This document shows, piece after piece, positions 34,821 to 42,568 of a DNA stretch of 49,168 nt (position 1 is the first letter of the stretch; each line of letters begins with the position of its first letter). A model generated the notes under the pieces. That model saw only the letters and a list, made by a program, of their open reading frames with translations, was not told the DNA's origin and searched no databases. This stretch comes from Nitrososphaerales archaeon. GTDB taxonomy: Archaea; Thermoproteota; Nitrososphaeria; Nitrososphaerales; CADDZS01. Both the position numbers and the translations under genes were made by a program. The DNA lies in contig JASHOD010000003.1 of NCBI GenBank assembly GCA_030041295.1, positions 1 through 49,168 of the forward strand, read 5' to 3'.

Positions 34821-35918
34821 CTAGTGATTAGCGTAATATTCCGCCACAGCTCTAAAAGACTCTTTTGGCTCCCACGTCATATCAGGATAGGCAGTTCCGT
34901 GCCTACGTCTCGAATAGGTTTTGACTAGGCTCATGCTCCCCATGTCAAGGTCGTATTTTGGATCATCGTCGTACGGCTTAATTTGAGAAACAAATTCGGA
35001 TACAAATGCTCCGTAAACATCGGCTTTGTCAAGTACGTTCAACTGATCCACTAATTCGCGGGCTTGCAGGCCTTCGTCTCGTACATGATTTCCTACTGTT
35101 CTGGGTCGGACAAACCTGCCTAACAGCGGCAGACTATGAAAAAAAAGAGACTTGCTGTCGATGATATTTCCTCCTAGGCCTGCCCCGTTGATTTCCGCTC
35201 CTTGGTAAGTCAACATACCGAACTCGGTAATGGCTACTGGCTTTCCGTATTCGAATAGCGGTTTCAACATCTCCACATATTGGTCTTTGATTCTTTCAGC
35301 CCGATAATGATCAACTCCGATGTAGTCGAAAAGACTCCAGTCGACGGATTCCCACAGCAGTGATGCGTAGGTTATTTTGCCGTGGAATATTTGTCGGACT
35401 GAACTCGCAACTTGGCGCAAGTATTCGTCTAGTAACTTGCCATGTTCCGACTCTTTCAATCTAGATTTTACGTCTGAGAAATTGGTTTTCTGACTATCAT
35501 TATGATCTCGCCCAAAACTTTTCTTGAGATTTGCCATTCTCTCCACGACGTTTCTCCCTTTTACAATACCGTTCATGAACAGGGTGAGTTCGCCTCCTAC
35601 GACTAACACGATCCTTTCAGGATATTCTTGCCGGAATTTTTCAGCTGATTTGGCGACCCTTTCGATGTATGACAGTGTATCCTCTTGTTTCTTATTCCAC
35701 ACCGTTGGACAGAGCCATACTTCGAGACCCTGTTTTAGGGCAACTTCGGTGGCAATGATGAGTCTATTGATCTCGAGACCAGTGATTCTTATCGCATTGC
35801 AATGTAGATCATTTCTTATTATCTCGATCTCGCGGCCCACCGATACCGGATCAAAGTCCGGTCTCCAGTTGAAATACATGACACTTCCAACATCGTAGTT
35901 CACTCCTTTGAGTCTCAA
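34821..35918 (-). CDS. Glycosidase-like TIM-barrel protein, paralogue 2
   Basis: 365 residues, clearly a paralogue of the gene 15 bases upstream. The clan-A glycosidase pattern is visible: E110 in VVGGELTLFMNG at strand 4 as acid/base and E232 in PVAITEFGMLTYQG at strand 7 as nucleophile, with VDHYRAERI and WEPKESFRAVAEYYA shared by both copies. Relatives in bacteria are often labelled abortive infection proteins in databases; the sequence says glycosidase fold. No signal peptide, so it should be cytoplasmic. The start is TTG. The substrate is unknown. Compared with paralogue 1 it lacks a segment after YDLDMGSMSLVK. Confidence 0.8.
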   Translation of the reverse strand: MRLKGVNYDVGSVMYFNWRPDFDPVSVGREIEIIRNDLHCNAIRITGLEINRLIIATEVALKQGLEVWLCPTVWNKKQEDTLSYIERVAKSAEKFRQEYPERIVLVVGGELTLFMNGIVKGRNVVERMANLKKSFGRDHNDSQKTNFSDVKSRLKESEHGKLLDEYLRQVASSVRQIFHGKITYASLLWESVDWSLFDYIGVDHYRAERIKDQYVEMLKPLFEYGKPVAITEFGMLTYQGAEINGAGLGGNIIDSKSLFFHSLPLLGRFVRPRTVGNHVRDEGLQARELVDQLNVLDKADVYGAFVSEFVSQIKPYDDDPKYDLDMGSMSLVKTYSRRRHGTAYPDMTWEPKESFRAVAEYYANH

Positions 35919-35933
35919 AAACTGTGTCCTCCT

Positions 35934-37112
35934 CTAGTGTTCGGCGTAGTACTTGGCGACTGCTCTAAACGACTCTTTTGGTTCCCATGTCATATCGGGA
36001 TAAGTTGTTCCGCGTTTGCCGATGTCGCCGGTGAACTTTGCAAGCTGCTCCGGAGTAAGGTCAATCCCGCCGAGATCTTTGGCCGTTCTTTGGATTTGCT
36101 GAATTCTTTCCGGGCTGGTGGCTGCTTCTGCAAAGCTCTTCACGAGACTGTAACTTCCCATATCTCCGTCAAATCTGGAGTCCTCGTTGTAAGTGGAATT
36201 CGGTGAAACGAAGGTGAACACAAAAGCTCCTTCGACTCCGACCGAGTCCAGAACACCGAGCTGATCAACAACCTCCCGAGCCTGCAACGCTTCATCACGA
36301 ATATAATGCCCGTCGAACTTTGGAAGCATCCTAAGCATTTCTGAAATGTTGGGCAGTGTGTTCCTTATCGGACCGAGGTAGTCTTGCATCATCCCAAACG
36401 TAATCATGAATCCCTGCCCTCCGAGCTTCTCAGCTCCGCTGTAAGTACAACAACCAAATTCGCCGATGACCACCGGCTTTTTGTACACGGACAAGTATCT
36501 CTGTACCATCTTTCCGTAGCTGTCCGCAATCCGAGCATCGCGGTAATGGTCTACGCAGACAAAATCGAGCAGACTCCAGTCAACTGCCTCAAAGGGAAGT
36601 GAAAAGTACGTTATCGTCCCGTGAAACCGATCTTTCACAGCTTGGTATGCTCGCGCAAGAAACAAGTTGAGAGGGGCATTGTGCGCACCGGCTTGGATAT
36701 TTGTAAAGAATGAGGGTGTGCTCATTCGCTCAAAGACATTCTTTCCTTCAACAAAACCTTGTGTGAAGAGTGTGAGCTCGGACCCGAGGCTGAAAACCAC
36801 TCTCTCGGGAAATCGCGTACGAATCTCCTCCACAGCAGAAGCAGCTTTCTTCAGGTATTCAAGTGTCTCTTCTTGCGTTCTGTCCCACATCTCCGGCGAA
36901 ATCCAAACTTCGAGCCCAAGTTTCAGAGCAATATCCGAAGCAGTGAGTAGCCGGTCGAGGTTCAATCCTTGAATTCTCACCGCATTGCAGTGCAGATCAT
37001 TTTTGATTATTTCGAGCTCTCGCGAGACGATCTTCGGATCATAGTTGGGGCGCCAATCTTCGCCTAACATCACTCTGCCGACATCATAACAGACCCCCTT
37101 GCGATTCAACAT
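35934..37112 (-). CDS. Glycosidase-like TIM-barrel protein, paralogue 1
   Basis: 392 residues beginning KGVCYDVGRVMLGEDWRPNYDP, a start shared with its neighbour. Likely catalytic residues are E112 in SLGSELTLFTQG and E218 in PVVIGEFGCCTYSG. DLHCNAVRIQG, LGLEVWISPEMWDRTQEETL and VDHYRDARI are conserved between both copies. The fold is that of retaining clan-A glycosidases. An ATG start lies 11 bases past the TetR gene stop, so this is probably an operon under TetR control. Its reaction is unknown; database names for relatives (abortive infection protein) rest on weak evidence. Confidence 0.82.
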   Translation of the reverse strand: MLNRKGVCYDVGRVMLGEDWRPNYDPKIVSRELEIIKNDLHCNAVRIQGLNLDRLLTASDIALKLGLEVWISPEMWDRTQEETLEYLKKAASAVEEIRTRFPERVVFSLGSELTLFTQGFVEGKNVFERMSTPSFFTNIQAGAHNAPLNLFLARAYQAVKDRFHGTITYFSLPFEAVDWSLLDFVCVDHYRDARIADSYGKMVQRYLSVYKKPVVIGEFGCCTYSGAEKLGGQGFMITFGMMQDYLGPIRNTLPNISEMLRMLPKFDGHYIRDEALQAREVVDQLGVLDSVGVEGAFVFTFVSPNSTYNEDSRFDGDMGSYSLVKSFAEAATSPERIQQIQRTAKDLGGIDLTPEQLAKFTGDIGKRGTTYPDMTWEPKESFRAVAKYYAEH

Positions 37113-37123
37113 CTTTGTATCTC

Positions 37124-37726
37124 CTACTCCGAGTCTGGTTTCAGCATTCTGAGAATAATTCTTGGATCGGGGAAGTTCTTAGCCGATTCGGGGTCGTAAG
37201 CTATTCTTCTCCACAACCCGTCCATAGCTCCCATTATTGCTTCGAGCAACTGATCGGGGTCGTCGTTTGCAATCATCCTTGCCTTTTGACCTTCAACCAG
37301 CAGCTTTCGCATTTCCTTTCGAAAAGCCACTCCTTGTCTTGTTACCCTCTCACGAATTTCTTTGGGAGTCTCTTTGTCGCTTAACATCCAGTACAACTGC
37401 TGATAGTATCCGGGTCGCTCTTTTCTCAATTCCAAGAGTCTCGTGACAATTTTTTGGAATCGTTCAGCAGGTGTGCCTGGAAGTTCTCTGATGATCTGGT
37501 CGTATTCCTTTGCGGAGTCCATAACCTGCTTGAACAATACCAAGAAAATCTCGTCCTTGCTCGCAAAGTAGCGATAAGCCAACCCCTGACTCACCCCCGC
37601 TTTTTCGGCGATGTCGGCCATTGTAGCAGAGCTCCCTTTCTGGGCGAATACTTCTCTTGCCGCTTTCAGGATGTTCGTGCGCTGTTCTTCGCGTAGTTGC
37701 TGATTGGCAAATTCAGTTCTGGGCAT
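37124..37726 (-). CDS. TetR/AcrR-family regulator
   Basis: From the ATG at 37726 the protein has 200 residues. The N-terminal helix-turn-helix is clear: ILKAAREVFAQKGSSATMADIAEKAGVSQGLAYRYFASKDEIFLVLF. The ligand-binding half contains QLYWMLSDKETPKEIRERVTRQG and AIMGAMDGLWRRIAYDP. A GTG four codons upstream is an alternative start. A perfect palindrome lies 26 bases upstream (37752-37770), and the glycosidase-like genes follow in the same direction. It probably represses its own operon and lets go when it binds a ligand; acyl-CoA is a possible effector because the site resembles FadR boxes. Confidence 0.9.
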   Translation of the reverse strand: MPRTEFANQQLREEQRTNILKAAREVFAQKGSSATMADIAEKAGVSQGLAYRYFASKDEIFLVLFKQVMDSAKEYDQIIRELPGTPAERFQKIVTRLLELRKERPGYYQQLYWMLSDKETPKEIRERVTRQGVAFRKEMRKLLVEGQKARMIANDDPDQLLEAIMGAMDGLWRRIAYDPESAKNFPDPRIILRMLKPDSE

Positions 37727-37751
37727 GTTTTCGAACACACATTTTTATTAA

Positions 37752-37770
37752 TGAATGATTGATTCATTCA
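37752..37770. promoter_or_regulatory. FadR-like palindromic operator of the TetR operon
   Basis: TGAATGA and TCATTCA form a perfect 7-base inverted repeat separated by five bases, directly before the TetR gene. The arms are the same as those of Bacillus FadR boxes, known as TGAATGA-N4-TCATTCA; the spacer here is one base longer. TTATTAA just downstream toward the gene can act as TATA box, so binding should block transcription. Confidence 0.65.
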
Positions 37771-37822
37771 ATAATAAAGCTGCTCTTGTCTTATCTTTGT
37801 TTCTAAGCTTGCATTTCGGATT

Positions 37823-38152
37823 CTAGCATGCTTCAGTGAGTGTAAGAGAAGTATTGATTATTGAAGGGTTACCCGCTGTGAAATTGTCTGTCGTTGTGAT
37901 TTGGCTAGTTCCATATGCAATCCAAAAGTTTTCTGAAGCGATGTAGCAAGCAGAATTATGAGTGAAATAATAGGTCGTAGTCCAGAATAGAGGAGAATTA
38001 GGGGAAGTACTAGTAGAGATGGAAGAAGATCTAATGATACTTGGAACGAATTGGGCCGTCGTTACCGATTGTCTATAGTTGTAAGAAACGAGAAATCCAA
38101 CGAATAGAAGTACCCCGACTACGAAAACGAATAAGAAAAGTTTCGTCTTCAA
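37823..38152 (-). CDS. Small secreted or anchored protein
   Basis: 109 residues with the N-terminal anchor TKLFLFVFVVGVLLFVGFLV followed by a Ser/Thr/Asn-rich exterior (SIIRSSSISTSTSPNSPLFW, TTTYYFTHNSACYIASENFW) with two cysteines that could pair. No family is recognised. The start is TTG. It lies between the TetR operator and the decayed transposase tail, and its composition is like other small exported archaeal proteins. Confidence 0.55.
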   Translation of the reverse strand: MKTKLFLFVFVVGVLLFVGFLVSYNYRQSVTTAQFVPSIIRSSSISTSTSPNSPLFWTTTYYFTHNSACYIASENFWIAYGTSQITTTDNFTAGNPSIINTSLTLTEAC

Positions 38153-38154
38153 TT

Positions 38155-38350
38155 CTAGTTAATGAGATTAGCTTTTTCCTTCTTTATTACGTCTTTGCTT
38201 ACATTCATTTCATCTACTATAGCGTTTTGAATAAGCGTCATCCACTTGTTTTTCTCTTCCACTTGATACCAACTAAATCTACGGAGTTCTCCATGGAAGC
38301 CTGCGTGTAGCCCACAAAATTTTGATGAATTTGCATGGACTTACAAGATC
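38155..38350 (-). pseudogene. Decayed 3' end of an IS6-like transposase
   Basis: Minus-strand translation reads MQIHQNFVGYTQASMENSV then DLVGIKWK in one frame and EKNKWMTLIQNAIVDEMN in another. This parallels MQVYHNFFREHEGLNGKTPS then ELCGI...GENKWTTFIQNA at the end of the transposase at 20.8-22.0 kb. At least one frameshift and several changes separate them. Only this C-terminal part was found, so it is an old fragment of a related element, not a copy of the present one. It lies between two ordinary genes, which suggests a deletion after insertion. Confidence 0.75.
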
Positions 38351-38419
38351 AGAACCTCCTAATGTGTGGAAAAGCTTCTTGCATTCCAAAAGAGTCCAAG
38401 TAGAGGAAGAGAGACAATT

Positions 38420-39049
38420 TCAAATTTTCATGGCGGTTAGGAAGTAGTGTTCTTCTTGGGTTTCTAGTTCCAAGACCTTGAATTTTGGAAACATATCGCG
38501 CAACTCTTGCTTTGTAAAGTAGTGATGCACTATTCCTCTTTCGTTTCCGTCGAGAAAGACAATCGTTCGCTTGCCAATTATCTTGAACGATTCGTTTCTA
38601 ATGTTTTGAAGCTCGATTATGCTTGCAACTTCCAAGAACAGGCAACCGCCTTTCTTTGTTATGCGTGAAATCTCGCTTGCTATACTCCTGATGTTTCCGA
38701 TCGTCGCGTGGTGAATAACCTTGGTCGATAGTACAGCCGAGAAGTAAGAGCTGGGGTAGGGGTATGGGAAGTGCGTCATATCCCAGGAGCGGATTTTCAA
38801 TTTCAAATTTTCTCTTTTTGATAGCTCCTTGACTCTTTTGATCGCATTCCTCGATTGGTCAAATGCATAGACTTCGAACCCCTTTTTCGCGAGAAAGAGC
38901 GAATTCCTGCCAGTCCCGCATCCTAGGTCCAAGACATTCGAAACCTGTTTCTCCACGAAGAGCTCGGCCACTTCGCGAACCTTTGGCTCTACTTTATGCT
39001 CCTTTCCCCAGTACCAGTGTAGCCACGTGTCCGCGAGTTCGGATTTCAA
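38420..39049 (-). CDS. Class I SAM-dependent methyltransferase
   Basis: 209 residues. SAM motif VSNVLDLGCGTGRNSLFLAKKGFEVYAFDQS near residue 38 gives motif I and the acidic motif II. KIRSWDMTHFPYPYPSSYFSAVLSTKVIHH matches motifs III-IV. It is similar to small tellurite-resistance or ubiE-like methyltransferases; the acceptor is unknown. The start is TTG. It lies 28 bases past the YcaQ-like gene on the same strand and may be co-transcribed with it. Confidence 0.9.
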   Translation of the reverse strand: MKSELADTWLHWYWGKEHKVEPKVREVAELFVEKQVSNVLDLGCGTGRNSLFLAKKGFEVYAFDQSRNAIKRVKELSKRENLKLKIRSWDMTHFPYPYPSSYFSAVLSTKVIHHATIGNIRSIASEISRITKKGGCLFLEVASIIELQNIRNESFKIIGKRTIVFLDGNERGIVHHYFTKQELRDMFPKFKVLELETQEEHYFLTAMKI

Positions 39050-39077
39050 GGATGAGTTCTTCTGTTAAAATTCGTAG

Positions 39078-40382
39078 TCAAATTACATCAGGCAAAGTTC
39101 GTTTCCACTTGCTTCCAACACGTTCTCCGGTTTCGATTCTAACCGCTCCGAGGAATACGGCCAACTCTTTGATCGAGTTAGCTATGGCGTCGGTTAGTTC
39201 GCTAGTTTCACTAACACCTTTTTCTAGGTGAATCGAGTTGATTCGCAAGACTCTGTTACTTCTATCCATTTCCGGATCTATTCTTCCTACTAGTTTATCG
39301 TCGTGTAGTATCGGGAGCACATAATAACCATAAATCCTCTTGTCCTTTGGCACATAAGCCTCGAAAATTGCCTTGAAGTCGAAGAAGTAGCTTGTCCTAA
39401 CTCGATCATATATCAAGTTGTCAAAAGGCGAGAGGAGTGTGGTTTTGGGTTTCCAATAACGTTCCAAGATATCAAGCAATTTCATATCTTCTCGGTGGAT
39501 GAACCACTCTCCAGTCCTGCCAGTTGGAATTTCGGATATCTCCAATGGGATGATCTCTCCTTTGTTTTTCATTTTGGAGATAACATTCAACACCGTCGCG
39601 GTGAGCCGCGAACCGGGCTGGAAATAATCCCGTATTTGAAGAGCGGTCGCAACACCCATCGCACGTAACGATATCTCTAGTCCTCTCCCGATCATTTCCT
39701 CGTCGTTGGAATATTCATCCTTTGGGAAAAATTCGAGATACTTTGCAAAAAGATCCCATTTCTTCTGCCCACCGTTCTGTCTCGAATGGACGAGAATTTC
39801 CCCTCTTTTGTGCAAAATTTCGAGCATCTTACCCACGTTTCGCTCGTTGCTCCATCCCGAGGATTTCCAACTTTTCTCCGACTCGTCTTCGAATTCGTTG
39901 CTAGCCAGGGGGCCTCGGTTAGACAGTTCGTTCTCTATGTATTCAGCGAGCTTCTTGTTGGATTTGTACCAATCTTCCGCTCTTTTTTGGTAGGTAGTGA
40001 TATCGCTCACAATGGTCTTCATTCCCAATTTGAAAAGCGGGTAATCCTCCGATAGGCCGATCGCAGCGCCGTGCGCCCAATATTCAAAAAGCGTACGATC
40101 TTTCCATAGCATGTCCTCCAAAAGCTTCTGATCATAATTTCCTAGGCGACTCCATAAAACGAGCAGATGACTCTTGCAAACTATGTTCGTCGGGTCAATC
40201 TGAAGGTAGCGTATGGATTTTAGAACATTAAGAATATCCCGTCGAGTTGGCTTGTTCGACGAACTTCGATCAGAAACCAAATGCTGCTTGATCAGATTAA
40301 GTTTTCGTGCTTTTTCCAAAGAGATTATTGTTTTAGGTCTCGTCGGTCCGCCACTTGAATTCGTTCCTCTTTGGAGCTGCAA
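39078..40382 (-). CDS. YcaQ/AlkX-like DNA glycosylase
   Basis: 434 residues of the winged-helix HTH_42 family that unhooks DNA interstrand crosslinks. The catalytic-site signature QID is seen in IRYLQIDPTNIVCKSHLLVLWSRLGNYD near residue 58. FEYWAHGAAIGLSEDYPLF and LSPFDNLIYDRVRTSYFFDFKAIFEAYVP then YYVLPILHDDKLVGRIDPEMDRSNRVL follow the family. It repairs alkylated or crosslinked bases. The TTG start is used with about 20 residues before the first conserved helix, so the start is uncertain. The methyltransferase follows. Confidence 0.88.
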   Translation of the reverse strand: MQLQRGTNSSGGPTRPKTIISLEKARKLNLIKQHLVSDRSSSNKPTRRDILNVLKSIRYLQIDPTNIVCKSHLLVLWSRLGNYDQKLLEDMLWKDRTLFEYWAHGAAIGLSEDYPLFKLGMKTIVSDITTYQKRAEDWYKSNKKLAEYIENELSNRGPLASNEFEDESEKSWKSSGWSNERNVGKMLEILHKRGEILVHSRQNGGQKKWDLFAKYLEFFPKDEYSNDEEMIGRGLEISLRAMGVATALQIRDYFQPGSRLTATVLNVISKMKNKGEIIPLEISEIPTGRTGEWFIHREDMKLLDILERYWKPKTTLLSPFDNLIYDRVRTSYFFDFKAIFEAYVPKDKRIYGYYVLPILHDDKLVGRIDPEMDRSNRVLRINSIHLEKGVSETSELTDAIANSIKELAVFLGAVRIETGERVGSKWKRTLPDVI

Positions 40383-40480
40383 AGTATGCGAAATTGAACA
40401 AAAGCTGAAGCCTTCTTAAGGCTTCTACGATTCAGATTAGATTGATTTTATCATCTAGCTGAACGAGACATAAAGAACAA

Positions 40481-40493
40481 ACGAATCGTTCGT
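40481..40493. promoter_or_regulatory. Palindrome before the acyl-CoA dehydrogenase gene
   Basis: ACGAA and TTCGT form an inverted pair around TCG, 53 bases before the ATG at 40546. It differs from the FadR-like site at 37.75 kb. It may be an operator; the arms are short. Confidence 0.3.
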
Positions 40494-40545
40494 CATATTC
40501 GCATTAGTTTCATTTTTATCTCTGCTTCAAAGAATGGACTAACTG

Positions 40546-41718
40546 ATGCCATTCTACATCGAACCTCAGTCAAAGATTATCGCACAGTTCTTCCCAGATC
40601 AAGCAGGAGAATATAACCAGATCCTTGAATCCTTTGGGGAATTTGTGGAGAAGGAGATTCTCCCTACCGCAAAAACAATCGACAAGCAGGGCACTTTTCC
40701 AAAAGAGAATATGGACAAGATCTTCAAGCAGGGGTTCACGAATATCCCTTATCCAGAAAACCTCGAAGGACTGGGCCTTCCCTATCCGATCTACGTTGCG
40801 TGCATGGAGCTGGTTGGCAAAGCCTGCGCGAGCACGGCGATCTCTCTTGCAATTCACGGAACGGTTTGCGACGGACTGTATCAATTCGGGAACAAAGCGC
40901 AACACGAAAGATACCTTCCTGATCTGATTACAGGGAGGAAGCTCGCCGCTTTTGGTCTCACCGAGGCCGGAGCCGGTTCGGACGCACGATCAATGGCAAC
41001 AAAAGCAGAGTTTGACACGTCGAAGGGAAACTGGATAATCAATGGTTCAAAGATGTACATCACGAATGCTTCAAAGGCGGATGTCTACTATGTCTTTGCT
41101 CGAACCGCGAAGGGGTATGCTGCGATTTTGGTGCCCAGCGATACACATGGTTTCTCTCACGGAGCCAACATCACCAAGATGGGCCTTCGCGGTTCAACCT
41201 TGATGGAACTTACCTTCGATAACGTATCGGTTCCAAAAGAGAACCTGGTCGGCATCGATGGAGAAGGGTTCGAGTACGCGAAGAAAATGCTCTTTGGAGG
41301 GAGGATTACGATTGCCGCGTTGAGTGTTGGAATTGCTCAAGCTGCGCTCGAAAAGACAATCGCCTATGCAAAAGAACGAGAGGCCTTTGGGAAGCATCTC
41401 TCCGACTTTGAGATAACTAGGGCAAAGGTAGCGGACATGATGACTGAGATAAATGCAGCTCGCCTCATGACCTATTATGCCGCATTGATCAAGGGGCGGA
41501 AGCACCAAGACTATGGGATAGAAGCTTGCGAAGCAAAACTTTACGCAACCGAAATGGCTCTACGAGTTTGCAACCAAGCGATACAAATTCACGGGGGCTA
41601 CGGATACACGGACGACGCCGATGTACACAGGCACTGGAGGGACGCGAAACTCATGACCATCGGCGAAGGCACGTCCGAAATTATGCAAATTATTATCGCG
41701 CAAAAGGCATTCGAGTAA
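40546..41718 (+). CDS. Acyl-CoA dehydrogenase (paralogue 1)
   Basis: 390 residues, standard length. FAD-site motifs are AFGLTEAGAGSDARSMATKA near residue 140 and WIINGSKMYITNASKADVYYVFART. QIHGGYGYTDDADVHRHWRDAKLMTIGEGTSEIMQ gives the catalytic glutamate (in GEGT) and substrate region. It takes two hydrogens from an acyl-CoA and hands electrons to ETF. Chain length and branched or straight specificity are not set. The ATG start has an AT-rich promoter. It is a single gene, separate from the ETF operon at 42.5-47.5 kb, but likely uses the same ETF. Confidence 0.95.
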   Translation: MPFYIEPQSKIIAQFFPDQAGEYNQILESFGEFVEKEILPTAKTIDKQGTFPKENMDKIFKQGFTNIPYPENLEGLGLPYPIYVACMELVGKACASTAISLAIHGTVCDGLYQFGNKAQHERYLPDLITGRKLAAFGLTEAGAGSDARSMATKAEFDTSKGNWIINGSKMYITNASKADVYYVFARTAKGYAAILVPSDTHGFSHGANITKMGLRGSTLMELTFDNVSVPKENLVGIDGEGFEYAKKMLFGGRITIAALSVGIAQAALEKTIAYAKEREAFGKHLSDFEITRAKVADMMTEINAARLMTYYAALIKGRKHQDYGIEACEAKLYATEMALRVCNQAIQIHGGYGYTDDADVHRHWRDAKLMTIGEGTSEIMQIIIAQKAFE

Positions 41719-41780
41719 TAGCTGCTGATTCTAAAGATAACATAACGGTTATCTGCATAGGGTTACATCCATATTTACCG

Positions 41781-41972
41781 ATGGTCAAAAAGGTCGTAAT
41801 CGTTCTTAGAGATGATCTTTACGAGAAGATCAAGCAGAAGTTTGGCCCCCGCGGAATCTCTAAAGCTGTGAACCAAATTCTATCTGAAAGGGTCTTTCAA
41901 GAGAAGGGTATGTTTGGTACAATGAAACGCGTTAATCCAATAGACCTTAGAGACCACTGGGACCATTATTGA
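41781..41972 (+). CDS. Small RHH antitoxin-like protein
   Basis: A 63-residue ATG protein: VKKVVIVLRDDLYEKIKQKFG then RGISKAVNQILSERVFQEKG, a ribbon-helix-helix start, and a tail MFGTMKRVNPIDLRDHWDHY. The tail is long and acidic-aromatic as in antitoxins that block a PIN toxin. No VapC gene follows; the next gene encodes an anchored protein. It may act alone as a regulator or serve a distant toxin. A longer frame from 41526 overlaps the dehydrogenase and was not used. Confidence 0.6.
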   Translation: MVKKVVIVLRDDLYEKIKQKFGPRGISKAVNQILSERVFQEKGMFGTMKRVNPIDLRDHWDHY

Positions 41973-42000
41973 AGTATGTTGTGTAATCTCTATACTGATA

Positions 42001-42015
42001 CGTTTGCTCCAAACG
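42001..42015. terminator. Perfect inverted repeat after the antitoxin-like gene
   Basis: CGTTTG-CTC-CAAACG has perfect six-base arms and lies 28 bases after the stop. It could end the transcript or act as an operator. Confidence 0.35.
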
Positions 42016-42074
42016 CTGAAATCGAGGACACGCATTTATAACTTGGATCAGGATGTTATTATGCGACGACGACC

Positions 42075-42560
42075 TTGAACGTTGTTGAAAAAGTCGCAAT
42101 AGTTGTCATTGTCGGATCGATAGTCATAGGATCCGTTTTCGGACTAATCGTGACTTCGAACACGACGAAAAATCATCAGCTGGCAATTGACGCGATTGTA
42201 ATTTCGACCGACGCCCCGACAACATGCGGAAACGTTCCTGCTAATTTTACGAATTGGGCTCAGCTTCACGTTTCTGGAAATCAAACTAACCTTCAATTGG
42301 TTTCCTTGACAGTGGTTACTCCGGCCCCTAGCTTTACGCTAATAATCCCTTTGAACAGCACGTCATCGGCATATGTTTACTATCATCGCTTCAATGCTAC
42401 TCAGGAGGACATCAGTGTCCCCTTGCCTAACTACTGGAAACCCGGCTCAGATGTCGACCTGACCGTCAGCTACTACTACAACGGAGTAAACCCGACGGCC
42501 GAGACCGCTTACACTATTGGTACTAGATCAGTCACGAGCAATGCTACTTTAACATGTTAA
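42075..42560 (+). CDS. Membrane-anchored extracellular small protein
   Basis: 161 residues. The N-terminal EKVAIVVIVGSIVIGSVFGLIVTS is one hydrophobic helix, like a type-IV-pilin or anchor segment. The exterior half is Thr/Asn-rich with beta-strands (LQLVSLTVVTPAPSFTLIIPL, DVDLTVSYYYNGVN) and three cysteines, as in an immunoglobulin-like fold. Function unknown. The start is TTG. A TATA-like CATTTATAAC lies about 35 bases upstream. It runs convergent with the ETF operon, stopping eight bases from it. Confidence 0.7.
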   Translation: MNVVEKVAIVVIVGSIVIGSVFGLIVTSNTTKNHQLAIDAIVISTDAPTTCGNVPANFTNWAQLHVSGNQTNLQLVSLTVVTPAPSFTLIIPLNSTSSAYVYYHRFNATQEDISVPLPNYWKPGSDVDLTVSYYYNGVNPTAETAYTIGTRSVTSNATLTC

Positions 42561-42568
42561 GACCAAAA

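Noticed and set aside
34821..37112. Abortive infection function for the two TIM-barrel genes
   Set aside because: The name is known only as a database label for relatives; the sequence supports a glycosidase fold and nothing about phage.
38041..38310. Plus-strand 89-residue frame
   Set aside because: It is antisense to the small secreted gene and to the transposase fossil, whose similarity is on the minus strand.
41526..41780. 148-residue gene overlapping the acyl-CoA dehydrogenase
   Set aside because: The first 85 residues are out-of-frame dehydrogenase sequence; the RHH protein starts at the ATG at 41781.
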